Shown piece after piece: positions 23,414 to 32,399 of a stretch of 64,000 nt of DNA. How positions within the stretch are numbered: the first letter of the stretch is position 1; each line of letters starts with the position of its first letter. This stretch comes from Peromyscus leucopus (taxonomy: Eukaryota; Chordata; Mammalia; Rodentia; Cricetidae): NCBI RefSeq assembly GCF_004664715.2, contig NC_051072.1, positions 46,050,142 through 46,114,141 of the forward strand, in the 5' to 3' direction. The notes below the pieces were generated by a model, which did not search any database, was not told the DNA's origin, and saw only the letters and a program-made list of their open reading frames with translations. Both the position numbers and the translations under genes were made by a program.

Positions 23414-23611
23414 TTTTTTTTTTTTTTTTTTTAAGATTTACTTGTTTATTTTATGTGTACTCTACACTGTATGTTTGCTTGCAGGCCAGAAGAGGGTATC
23501 AGATCCCACTACAGATGATTGTGAGCCACCATGTGATTGCTAGGAATTGAACTTAGGACCTCTGGAAGAACAGCCAGTGCTCTTAACCACTGAGCCATCT
23601 CTCCAGCCCCA
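23414..23611 (-). mobile_element. B2 SINE (antisense, full length, young)
   Basis: A T-rich tail comes first, then 'ccagaagagggtatcagatc', 'gtgagccaccatgtgattgc', 'ggaagaacagccagtgctct' and 'ccactgagccatctctccag'. It has all B2 parts with few changes, a long tail and a perfect 14-bp target-site duplication. The A- and B-box regions of its Pol III promoter look intact on the minus strand. Confidence 0.97.
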
Positions 23612-23744
23612 TCTTGCTCAGTTTTAAAAAGGGAAATGTATTTTAAACCAGAGTCATGAGACATGGCGTGTCTCCAGGATGCACATCGACCTTGCTTCCT
23701 AACTGCTCACCCTGCTTCCTTTTTCAACTGTTTCAGCTTGGCAT

Positions 23745-24265
23745 CCAGAATGATTTTCTTCAAACATCAGATTATGGTCAGAAACTTCAACAGTTTCCCT
23801 TTCTCTGACTGAATTCAGACTCCCCATGCTCCTGTGGTGTGCAACCGTGGTCTCCACATGGTTTTCCTTCTACTGTCCAGCGGTCTAGGCCACTCCTCTG
23901 CTCACCCCCGTCTTGGCATGCTGGCACGCTTTGCTTCTGTTCCTGGAACCCACTTGCCCCAGGGCCTTTGCTCATTCTCAGTGCTTACTCTCTCACTTCC
24001 TGGTCTTAGCGAGCCCCACCTCCCCCGTGAGGCCTTTCCCGAACAGCTGTTTAAAATCACGATGGACGTCTCAAACCTGCTCCCTTCTCCCCAGCTCCTG
24101 CCTTGTTTCTCCTCCACCATCGGTCCACATGTGATGAATGTTACTGTACATTTATTGTCTGCCTTCTTTACTTCCCGTCTAGAAGGAAGCCATGGATTTG
24201 TTCAGAACAGTGTCTACCTAAATATATCCACACACTCGGCAAATAGTTTCTTGAGTGAATGAACA
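23745..24265 (+). mobile_element. LINE-2 (L2) 3'-end fossil
   Basis: Matches the succession of the L2 3' end: 'cccagggcctttgctcattc', 'gtgaggcctttcccgaacag', 'acatttattgtctgccttct', 'ttcccgtctagaaggaagcc', 'agaacagtgtctacc' and terminal 'tttcttgagtgaatgaa'. The 142-codon ORF across it (23834-24262) is a translation of this non-coding tail, not a gene. Confidence 0.8.
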
Positions 24266-24769
24266 AAAGCCTAAGAGGAGGCTTGTTTTGATGAGCCATA
24301 GGGAAGACCTCAGCAGGTAGATTATCTCAAAATGAGTGACAGCCTGAGGAAGAGATCATGGAAGCTTGCTTTCTGCTTCCTTTAGGCAGGAATCATGCTT
24401 TTTCAGTTAGCTACTTTATATGACTTTGTTCTATTGAATTAAAGTGCTGGAGATGTCAACTGGGGATGCCCAGAAAGGGGATTGCTTGGTCCTCAGAAGA
24501 CAGACAAAGTGTTTAGGAGAGAAGTCAGCAGGAAGAAGGGAGAGATATGGGGGGGGGCAGGAAGGAGAGCAATACCAGGACGTGGGGGAAAGTGTCCAAA
24601 GATTTTAAGGAACACTGTCTTGGTTTTGCACAATATTTTTTCTTCAAATACATTCTTGAGAATTTTGCAATCAGATTTTCAAAAGCATGGAGTCCTACAT
24701 ACTCAGTGTTGTAAGGAGAAGAAAGAAATGTCCACAGTCTGTAATTTTAGTGCATTTAAGAATCCTAAA
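24266..24769. other. Unique intronic DNA
   Basis: Nothing recognised apart from a short G run near 24550. The 117-codon ORF starting at 24482 has no known similarity and no splice sites. Confidence 0.4.
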
Positions 24770-24965
24770 ATTTTCTTCAAATGGATAATCTCAAAAATAA
24801 ATGAATTAGACCCATATTTATGTTGCCATGGTTAAAGCCCAAAATTACAATGTTGAGTAGAAAAAAACTATGTTACGAAATATATAGAGTGCATATTGCA
24901 TGCTAAGCTATAGCTTATCCCAAAGTTAAAAACAAGACTGTCACATGAAGTGAACATATTCAGAG
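24770..24965 (+). mobile_element. Possible L1M 3'-end fossil
   Basis: 'tgttgagtagaaaaaaacta' followed by 'tatatagagtgcatattgca' recalls old L1M 3' ends ('gtgaaaaaagcaa...tatgtatagtatg'). Confidence 0.4.
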
Positions 24966-25437
24966 ATGCTTATTTAACTTATCAATTAATTAGAGCAATG
25001 GTGACATACCGAGACACACGCAAATGAGTTTTTTAAATGGGCATGTGTGTGTGTGCATCCAGAAACTATGAATGAACTTGCTTATAGATGTGAAACCAGC
25101 CACTTTCTGTCTTATAGGACATTGAGTGTCTGAGGTCATCTTTCTATGGAGGGGCTCAGTTGGACTTCAGCAGACTCATTCAGGGACAGGAACGATTGTA
25201 TTGCTTGAACTGCAATGGCATTTTACTCTAGCACAGCCAGCAGGAAGACTGAGATGTGGAGGTCTTTAAAGGAATCTGTTCATTCTCTTGGTGTGCAATT
25301 CCAAATCTTTATCAGTGCTTTTTCCCTGATATAGGAAAGCAATAGTCAAAATGTAAAAACGTAAGTTAATTCTGTTAATGATACATATATTTATTTATAT
25401 TTATACATATATGTTGCAGTATTAAAAATGAATGGAA

Positions 25438-25602
25438 GCTGGGGACGTAAGTCAGTTTGTAGAGTACTGACACATTGCGCAGGAAGCCCTCCCTGCGTTT
25501 GGTTCCCAGCGACACGTTAAACCAGAAGTGGTGTTTCAAGCCTGTCCTCTCAGCATTTCATACTTGAGAGATAGAGGGTCAGAAATTCAAGGCCAGCTTG
25601 GG
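25438..25602 (+). mobile_element. B4 (ID-B1 fused) SINE
   Basis: An ID-like head ('gctggggacgtaagtcagtt', 'gagtactgacacatt', 'gcgtttggttcccagc') is followed on the same strand by a B1-like part ('gtggtgtttcaagcctgtcc', 'aattcaaggccagcttgggg'). This is the head-to-tail arrangement of B4. Confidence 0.8.
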
Positions 25603-25769
25603 GACATGAGGTCAAAGATGTTTAGGAAGAGGAAAATTCTCCTTTTAAAAATGATTTGAAACAGATACAACAAATACTACCATTATTCATCCCAGAGTGG
25701 TTGGAACTACTGGATTCTTTTTTCTCTTATAAAAAACACTTCTTGGATCTAGAAACTAGTTTCTTACAG

Positions 25770-26046
25770 TTTCTCTCATGTGGGCAAACCCCTTGATTTT
25801 GAAACTATGGAGGCGGAAGCCTCTCTTGTGTATACAGCAGCATTTACCTGGCAGTTCACTAGACCGTGTTCGCCTCCTGGTGATGGCCGATCTGCACCCC
25901 CCCCCCAGCCTTCCTCTGTGTTGAAGGAAGATTCAGATGCTCAGATTCAACGGCTGTGTGAGGAAATAGCTAACAGATGTTCTCGAATAGTTCAGCTTTG
26001 GTCTGTAATTGGTCTCCTGTGCAAATTTATCAAAATCTTCATCAAG
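25770..26046 (+). CDS. Unidentified coding-like ORF with splice-like borders
   Basis: I do not recognise this protein. Seen: 'tagtttcttacag' could be an acceptor ending at 25769, and 'ATCAAG|gtaaag' at 26046/26047 is a good donor. The frame between them is open for 92 codons, with an in-frame ATG at 25807. The product starts MEAEASLVYTAAF, has a proline-rich stretch (SAPPPQPSS) at a 10-C run (25897-25906), then an amphipathic part containing KEDSDAQIQRLCEEI, and ends in a hydrophobic/basic tail (LLCKFIKIFIK). Without splicing the frame ends three codons later at TAA (26056-26058). No SINE, L1 or LTR similarity is apparent, unlike the other long ORFs here. It ends in phase 0 while the MAST4 exon at 30285 needs two carried-over bases, so direct splicing would break the MAST4 frame. 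It could be an alternative exon, a nested small gene, or a decayed retrocopy. The long C run is prone to slippage and could also hide a frameshift. Confidence 0.3.
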
Positions 26047-26058
26047 GTAAAGCCATAA

Positions 26059-27225
26059 GCTGGAGCCAACTTCTCTGCTCTCTTCCTGGTGGTCAGTAAC
26101 AGGTTGTACTCAGTGTGTTGACCTTTCCTGTCAGCTGCAGATGAAAAAATTACAGCAAGTGGGGCTTTGTCTGCTCAGTTTCTTACCATGATCAGATATG
26201 TTAAGAACTCGTGTCTCAATGTAATTGTAATTTAAAATTAAACTATATTTTTAGCTACTTGGAATAATTGAAAAAAAGCCGAGGCCTGCCAGAGACCTGG
26301 TAGGTGATGAGTAATAGGTTCTTCTACCAGGAGACAAGTGACCCCATCCAGGTGCCAAACCTTCTCTGAGCCCCCAAGCCTTTCTGAGGGAAAACTGAGC
26401 TTCGAGACAATTTAGGCAGAAATGGGGTATGGGTGCTCTGGACCAAAATTGTCTTCCTTTCCCAACATCAGCCAGATACCCAGATGTCCATGTCCTCACA
26501 GAGTCTGGTCTGACTTAGATAATGAAACCTGTGCGCATTTTCTTTGTCATCCAAATAAGTGGAAGGCCTCCGAGCAGCCATTAGGATGCAGAAAAGTTTT
26601 GTGACCGGTCTTGGTGATGGCAGTGAGCAGAGGTGGTACCCTGTTCAGTCTTCATGTCATATACCAGCACCAAAATCATGCAGCCCATCACAGGGCTCCC
26701 TTGTATTTATTGGCCTCACATCAGTCCAAAGTTTGCCCTCCACTACTATCCAAAAGAGTAATGCCCTTTCTTAGACACAGGTTTCTGTCTTGCTTGTGTG
26801 CCTCCCAGTCTTCAGTGGATCTTTTCAGGGAGGAGCCAGGGGGGTGAGTAATCAGAGTGCTGACTGTGGGTGATCTGCCCCTGTCCTAATCCAGTTTAGC
26901 TCTGCCTTTGTCTCAAGTTGTATGCAGCTGTCTTCTTGCTAAATCCTGGCTTTACAAGGAAGGAATACTGGTTGCTATTGTGTGCCTAGAACAAGGAGAG
27001 TCACCACCTAAAACCTGTTGGGTAAACAGAGCATACTGTGTGTGGATGAGTAAGTTTCCTTTTGGGTTGCTTCCACTGGAGATCTGCGATGGAGGTACTT
27101 TGGCGGGGTGAACACTGGTTAGACTATTAGATAGGAACTTGAATAGGGTAGGAAGAGGGATTTATCTTAGAATCAGATAGGAAGAATGCATTTCAGGGTG
27201 GAGTATGAGTGTGTAAGTCTCTTCA
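26059..27225. other. Unique intronic DNA
   Basis: No repeat or exon is recognised downstream of the unidentified ORF. There is no AATAAA-plus-A-tail arrangement that would mark a processed retrocopy. Confidence 0.45.
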
Positions 27226-27270
27226 GGGTTTTTTGTTTTGTTTTGTTTTTTGTTTTTGTTTTGTTTTGTA
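27226..27270. repeat. (TTTTG)n tract
   Basis: Irregular TTTTG pentamers in a T-rich stretch. Confidence 0.9.
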
Positions 27271-27466
27271 TTTGACCTGTGCCCATGAGGATCCAAACTA
27301 GAGAAAACATTTTACAAGGTCCAGTTTTGGGATCAGGATGAATTATGAGAGATTTGTGTGAAGTGGCATTACTGTTCGACTTGGTTGGGCATCCCTGTTC
27401 TTCCCATGGATGACTGCCTGGGGAGAAGTGAGAGGACCTTAAGTCACTCTGATGAAAGGGAAGGAG

Positions 27467-27468
<2 letters not shown>

Positions 27469-27505
<37 letters not shown>
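27469..27505. repeat. (GT)n microsatellite
   Basis: About 18 GT units ending in a 'gcgcatgc' transition. Confidence 0.97.
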
Positions 27506-27508
<3 letters not shown>

Positions 27509-27539
27509 ATGCTGGAGAGGGACAAACACACATATGTTC

Positions 27540-28886
27540 CAGATATTTCACGAATCAATGTACAATAAAATGCCTCTTTGCTTTTAAGAATCTTAGCAAT
27601 AAATTCACTGTGAGGCCAAAATCCTATGTCCTAAATATAGAGATTTGTCTCGTGTACCTGTGGGGCTCTGTTGTGGCCTGTATTTACTCACTCTGGTTTT
27701 ACCACATCGAAGCAGCTTACATTTGAAGGCTTCCTTTTGGATTGTTGAGAGAGTTCAGAAAGTTCCCAGTGCGTTACAATTTTAATAATACCTCCTGCTT
27801 CCTGTGGAAGGCATCAAAAGTTATAGACACTTAAATTACATTGTGTGCCATGAGATAGGCCTCTCATGATTTCAATAAAACCCACGTTCAGGATTTACTT
27901 ACATGTTGCTTTTTAAAGATTATTTAAATCACCCTTTTAGTGCTTGCTAATAGACTTTAAATAACTGATGTAATCGTGAAGGTTTTTTATTTTACTTTTC
28001 CATTTTGCTTTCTGTAATAGTAATATACAGATCAGTCTACATTGATTCTTAGGAAAAGTCATTTTAAAGTCTTCTTTACAAAGTAGCCCTTCTTAATTTT
28101 AGTTTTAGGGCAGTCATATTAATGAGTGACATTAATATTAATTAATATTGATATCCATAAGTAACATATTTACTGGGTTACTGTTTGTGTTGACACACAT
28201 TTCTCATTCATTTTATTTACATATAGGAACACTAATAATTAAATATGCTGAGAAAGTATTTATAAATTACAGATTAAATATTAAATGTAAAAATGCAAAT
28301 GCCTATTTTTGTAATAACTAATCTGAATTTTAGTTAATTTGCTCAAGTAAGTGTACTGAAATTTCCAGGATATGAATTTATCATTTCTAATTTCTTTGAT
28401 GAACATTGACAAACTAGTATATTTAATGGTCCCTTCCTGAAGTGAAAGGAGGCATTAATTTGAATTAACACTAAATGTATTCTGCAGTATCTTTTAAAAA
28501 CAATCAGACTATCTGACTTAATGATTATGAATTTAATAGCTTGAGAATACAGTTCTTGATAGATGAGTTGATAATATCGTAGTCTACCTTCCTAATTAAC
28601 TATCAGGGGTTTATCATTATTCAACAGCTTCTTAGGCTAAGTAAACATGATGTTAATTAAACTCACAGATAATGCTAGGGGATGTTGATTGCTGCACAAG
28701 GAAAAGAAAACCATGCAGCCTGACCTTAAGAAATGCTAAGTATGGGAAGGTTGGCAATGATAACACCCAGCAGACATCAAGTGAACCAGCTCCCCAGTCA
28801 GTGTTCCTGAGAGAGATTGGTACAGGTTTGAAATGTGTTTTTTTGAAGATTAGGAAATAACCCTTTCAAACAGTCTATTTTATTTT
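27540..28886. other. AT-rich, repeat-free block
   Basis: About 1.3 kb without recognisable mobile elements and dense in TAATTA/ATTAAT-type motifs ('gagtgacattaatattaatt' near 28130, 'cctaattaac' near 28591, 'gatgttaattaaactc' near 28650). The absence of repeats in a repeat-rich intron makes it a candidate for conserved non-coding sequence; this is inference. Confidence 0.35.
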
Positions 28887-28964
28887 TCTATTGCTGAAGA
28901 TTTGAATCTAAGGTTCTCTTACAGGCTAGACAAGCACCTGATTACTGAACTATTTCCCAAGCCC
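28887..28964 (-). mobile_element. ID SINE (antisense)
   Basis: The minus strand reads 'gggcttgggaaatagttcag', 'aggtgcttgtctagcctgta' and 'accttagattcaaatcttca'. The order is that of ID, with heavy decay. Confidence 0.72.
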
Positions 28965-28987
28965 TTTTTGTATTTTTTTTTTCTCTT

Positions 28988-29124
28988 TATTTGAGAAAGA
29001 GTCTCACTGCATTGCACATGCCGGTCTTGAACTTGCTCTGGGCTCCGGGTCAGCCTCATGTTTGTGATCTTTTGGCTTTAGTCTTCTGCATAGTTGTGAT
29101 GTCACCAGCATCACCAGACCTGGT
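28988..29124 (-). mobile_element. B1-like SINE (antisense, old)
   Basis: 'ttgagaaagagtctcactgc', 'ttgaacttgctctgggctcc' and a terminal 'accagacctggtt' give the B1 framework. The order relative to the ID piece (ID first on the + strand) rules out a single B4 element. Confidence 0.6.
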
Positions 29125-29231
29125 TGAAGACATTTTATATGAACCCTGAGGTGTCAATCCCTTCATCTCTTTTAGAGGCTTTCAGGAGGCTGGCCTCACC
29201 GGGGCCTCCTGTGAATTAAGACTCTGCTAGT

Positions 29232-29358
29232 TTACGAAGGGGAAAGGTGGTGCCTGCGTAGACTCAGGGTGCCCTGCACACTTCTGCCAAGTACAGTCAA
29301 GGCTTACGAAGGGGAACGTTGTGCCCACGTGGACTCAGAGTGCCCTGAGCACTTTTTG
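29232..29358 (+). repeat. 72-bp tandem duplication
   Basis: 'ttacgaaggggaa' starts at 29232 and again at 29304. The following 'gtgcc(t/c)(g/a)cgt(a/g)gactcag' and '(g/a)gtgccctg' blocks recur in the same order. The copies have diverged moderately. Confidence 0.88.
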
Positions 29359-29578
29359 GTGAAGTTGAGGAGGTGTCACTTTGGATTCATTACTCTTTCT
29401 GGATACTACCCTGGTCAAGGAGAATAAATGGGCTAGTGTACATTGAAAGAAAGCAAACAAATGCAAGAAAATATCCACTTCACCATCACCATCACCAGGG
29501 TTTGTTTTCGCTATTGTCTTTGATGTTGTGCATGTTACTCTGAAATCCAACTATTCATCTGATAACTCTCTTCTGATA

Positions 29579-29776
29579 GAAATGGGAAAAGTAGGTGCCT
29601 TGTATCCATATATATTAATCCATTTACTGGATGTTCAAGTTCCAGCCAGTAGTTAAGTGTGCTAATGAGAAGATGCCATCACTGTGGTTTTAAAACACTG
29701 GAGGGCATTTTTCTGTTTTCAAACATGTACCTTATAAGGAATTTGAATGTATTATACAAGATGAAAAATGAGTGAG
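29579..29776 (+). repeat. Unclassified ~195-bp repeat, copy A
   Basis: Collinear with 31481-31680: shared blocks are 'ggaaaagt(a/g)gg(t/c)(g/a)cctt', 'gagaagatgccat', '(a/g)aggaat...gaa...agta(t)' and 'caagatgaaaaatga', at nearly the same spacing. I do not recognise the family. Confidence 0.7.
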
Positions 29777-30273
29777 GGGTGAGCTACATTTATTGTAGGT
29801 ATCGCCTGTTTTATTGACAGAAGACGCAAATATGAAATTTGTCTAAATAATTAGATTGTTAATTAGTGCATCATTGTAAGATGAATGGCATTCCACTTCA
29901 TTGCACAGGGTTTCATATTAGAAATTTCGTATCAACAAAGATGCTACCTGCGGTTCGCTAATCCGAATCCTTAATTTATCACTTGTGTGTGTGCCCTGGC
30001 ACATACTTGTAGATGCAGATATGAGCTGAGAGAAGACATTTGATCATGGCTCTGTGCTGTGGTGAGGAATATTGATGGTGCTATGCTGTATGAATACATT
30101 ACGGTTTTTCACATTCAGGGGATAGGTTTCAATCACGTGTTAGTGAGCAGACGATCATTGTCCGTGCTGTTAGCAACGGCATGAGGAGGTCCTGGAGGGT
30201 GTGCATCATTGGTGTCAGCTTTGAATAAACATGCTCAAATTTGATTGGTGTTTTTCTTCACCTGGTTTTCCTT
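29777..30273. other. Intronic DNA before the MAST4 exon
   Basis: No repeat is recognised. It includes an AT-rich stretch with 'attgttaattagtgcatcat' near 29850-29880. Confidence 0.4.
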
Positions 30274-30284
30274 TCCCTTAACAG
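30274..30284 (+). promoter_or_regulatory. Mast4: Splice acceptor of the MAST4 exon
   Basis: 'tcccttaacag' is preceded by a pyrimidine-rich run (ttttcctttccc), and the AG abuts the first exon base at 30285. Confidence 0.92.
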
Positions 30285-30373
30285 TTGCCGAACAAGCAAC
30301 CGGAAAAGTCTGATAGGCAATGGACAGTCACCAGCATTGCCTCGGCCACACTCGCCTCTCTCTGCTCATGCAG
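30285..30373 (+). CDS. Mast4: MAST4 internal coding exon (89 bp)
   Basis: This is an internal exon of microtubule-associated serine/threonine kinase 4. Seen: a pyrimidine-rich acceptor ending 'cccttaacag' precedes it and the donor 'CAG|gtaact' follows. The first base completes a codon begun in the previous exon, 29 full codons follow, and one base is left over, so the exon is 1+87+1 bp. The frame reads [14 protein letters not shown], then [10 protein letters not shown] and LSAHA. Known: MAST kinases share an N-terminal '[10 protein letters not shown]' motif followed by 'LPRPHSPL', ahead of the DUF1908, kinase and PDZ domains. The [20 protein letters not shown] version is the one I recall for MAST4; MAST1 and MAST2 have different residues after RKSLI. 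The segment lies upstream of DUF1908 and is rich in serine and proline. The kinase, PDZ and neighbouring exons are not in the window, so the exon sits alone in long introns. Family assignment is secure; the choice of MAST4 over a paralogue rests on recalled sequence. Confidence 0.93.
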
Positions 30374-30379
30374 GTAACT
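30374..30379 (+). promoter_or_regulatory. Mast4: Splice donor of the MAST4 exon
   Basis: 'gtaact' follows CAG; the GT is canonical, with A at +3 and +4 and a weak +5 C. Confidence 0.9.
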
Positions 30380-30744
30380 GATGACTCGGTCCGGAGTCTT
30401 GTCTTGTTTCTTTTGTTACCTTTAAAAAAGCAACCCAGGGCTTTTGAAACCTGCAGGTCTCCCTTTATACCTTTATATCTCCCTAGGTTTTCTCCTTATT
30501 TTACTACTCAGTTGTTCTTTCTGAGATAGCAGGATGGAATTCCTTTGTATATCAAGCACTTTGTAATTAAGTTTTCTCTGTTGCTAAGATGTGTAACACT
30601 GTCGGACCTGTACACCCATTTAGCAATATCATTAGGGGTTGCAAACGTGACAGTATGAGGAAGAAAAGTGTGCAGAAAGATTCAGCCTGGTCCCCCTAAA
30701 ACTGAGCTTCATGTGTGGATTGAAATGGCTAGTCATTGTCAGTC
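30380..30744. other. Intronic DNA after the MAST4 exon
   Basis: Nothing recognised between the donor and the URR1 element. Confidence 0.4.
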
Positions 30745-30865
30745 CAGTGGTCCTCTACCTCCCTAATGCTGCTGCGACCCTTGAGGACAGTTCCTCATAC
30801 TGTGGTGACCCCCGGTCATAGAATTATTTTCATTGCTACCGCATGACTGTAATTTTGCTACTGTT

Positions 30866-30880
30866 AAGAATCATCATGTA
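30866..30880. repeat. B1 target-site duplication, left copy
   Basis: 'aagaatcatcatgta' is repeated exactly at 31064-31078. Confidence 0.95.
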
Positions 30881-31063
30881 GCCGGGTGGTGGTGGCGCAT
30901 GCCTTTAATCCCAGCACTCGGGAGGCAGAAGCAGGCGGATCTCTGTGAGTTCAAGGCCAGCCTGGTCTACAAAGCGAGTTCCAGGAAAGGCGCAAAGCTA
31001 CACAGAGAAACCCTGTCTCAAAAAAAAAAAAAAAAAAAAAAAGAAAGAAAGAAAGAAAAAAAG
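30881..31063 (+). mobile_element. B1 SINE, full length, young, nested in URR1
   Basis: Starts 'gccgggtggtggtggcgcat', is intact through 'ggcggatctctgtgagttca' and 'ccagcctggtctacaaagcg', and ends 'cagagaaaccctgtctc' plus a long A tail passing into (GAAA)n. The right arm 'aaaggcgcaaagctacac' is the cricetid-like variant. A perfect 15-bp target-site duplication shows a recent insertion. Confidence 0.97.
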
Positions 31064-31177
31064 AAGAATCATCATGTAAATATGTAAATATCTGCAAAAA
31101 TTTCAATGCAGGATATCTGATATGCTACCCCCCCCAAAAGGGTCTTGACCCATTGGTTGAGAACTGCTGCTCTAGAC

Positions 31178-31480
31178 CACGAAGATGCGGGAGAAGCCGG
31201 AGGTCTCAAGTCCTTATGGAATTGTAAGGAAGGTGGAAGTGTGCCTCTAAAACCACTCAGTGAAAACTGCTTTCTGTGCTTTTTATTTCAAACCTGTCTG
31301 ACGTGGTGCCAGGAGGAGAAGGCTAATTCTAATCGAGAAGTCAGCACGAGTTTGAAGAAACCACTGGCGAAGATGTTGAAGATGGCTAGGATGCTGGCAG
31401 GGCGGATAGTGAAGGGATGAAAGAAAGGATTCTTAGGAGGTAGCTGGCATTTGGAATGGTCATGCTTGATATATACTAAA
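31178..31480. other. Intronic DNA without a recognisable feature
   Basis: Nothing recognised; the ORF at 31145-31420 starts inside URR1 and has no known similarity. Confidence 0.4.
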
Positions 31481-31680
31481 GAAACAGGAAAAGTGGGCAC
31501 CTTGTGCCCACACCTAGTAATTGGTTTGTACTTATAATGCACTTTTAAGATATAGAAATGGCTCGGTATGCTTGTGAGAAGATGCCATTAACTGTTATTT
31601 TAATGCACCGACACCTTTCTATTAATCTGGCGCATATACTTAATGAGGAATGAAATTAGTATGCAAGATGAAAAATGAAT
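31481..31680 (+). repeat. Unclassified ~195-bp repeat, copy B
   Basis: Partner of 29579-29776, in the same orientation and about 1.9 kb away; the two copies bracket the MAST4 exon. Shared 'gagaagatgccat' is at 31575 and 'caagatgaaaaatga' at 31664. Confidence 0.7.
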
Positions 31681-32047
31681 GCTTGGTGAATCACAGAAGG
31701 ATGGAAAAGCAGGCGAGAATGTTGAGGAGTGCAAAGGCTTTGGGCTTTGTGTTTTTAGGATGTAGATCTGGGCTGTAGGAGTATGTTCCGGATGGGTTCC
31801 TGAATGAGGTAGTAGCCCTGTTTCCACAGGACCCGCTGGAAATTCTAATTTGATGTGGATGGGGCCTCAGGCGATCTTGGTTTCAAGACTGAATGTCTGG
31901 CCGTCCGGCAGGCAGTCTTTGGCAACAGAGGCCTTTGCAATGCAAGATGAAGCTGCCTCGATGGGGAGAAGAAGAGAAAGACAGGCAGATACTCCTTTGG
32001 AATGACGTTTTTTTCCTTAATCATTACTAGAACTAGAAGGTGTCAAA

Positions 32048-32228
32048 GGGTCTGTGGGCAGTAATGGTGCTTGCCACCAAGCCTGATGACCTGGGCTTGA
32101 ACCCTAGAACACACATGGCAGAAGGAGAGAGCCACTTGTCACTGTTTGCCCTCTGACCTCCCAAAATGCTTGGTTGCACCCATGTGCTTGTGCACACGCA
32201 CGCATGAACACACTAAATAAATAAATGT
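32048..32228 (+). mobile_element. B3 SINE
   Basis: Reads 'ggtgcttgccaccaagcctg', 'gatgacctgggcttgaaccc', 'catggcagaaggagagagcc', 'ccctctgacctccc' and an 'aaataaataaatg' tail. The extreme 5' end is degraded. Confidence 0.9.
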
Positions 32229-32399
32229 GAAAACTGAAAACAACTTTAAAGGTGACGAGGTGAAAAGAAAAAGAAAATTGTTAAAATTATGATGTAGTAA
32301 AATGACTAGTGTCCAGAAAGGTCTCGTCCAGACAGAACTCGAGAGAAGGAGCTTGTACTCAGGGAGGCCGTTAAACTCCAGCAGTGGCATCCTTCATCA

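Larger units (their letters stand above)
1..30284 (+). other. Mast4: MAST4 intron, 3' part, upstream of the exon
   Basis: This interval ends in the acceptor at 30274-30284. I searched it for the segment expected just upstream in MAST4 (the part ending in RRGSF) and saw none, so the intron continues beyond the left edge. It holds SINEs, L2/MIR/L1 fossils, microsatellites and the unidentified ORF at 25.8 kb, each listed separately. Orientation of the host gene is left to right. Confidence 0.85.
30745..31169. mobile_element. URR1-type hAT DNA transposon, split by B1
   Basis: Left end 'cagtggtcctctacctccct' and right end 'ggttgagaactgctg' are the inverted termini of rodent URR1 (hAT-Charlie group). 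Internal 'gtaattttgctactgttaag' and 'ggatatctgatatgc' match the copies at 48392 and 57188. It is non-autonomous, with no transposase. A B1 plus one target-site copy (30881-31078) interrupts it. Flanking 8-bp duplications are not convincing. Confidence 0.85.

Noticed and set aside
23834..24262. 142-codon ORF
   Set aside because: It coincides with the non-coding 3' end of a LINE-2 fossil.
28887..29124. A single antisense B4 (ID-B1) element
   Set aside because: On the minus strand the order is B1 then ID, the reverse of B4, so two separate insertions are more likely.
25770..30373. Direct splicing of the unidentified ORF to the MAST4 exon as an alternative first exon
   Set aside because: The donor leaves phase 0 but the MAST4 exon requires two carried-over bases. 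The joint reads a different, non-MAST frame, so it would need another exon in between.
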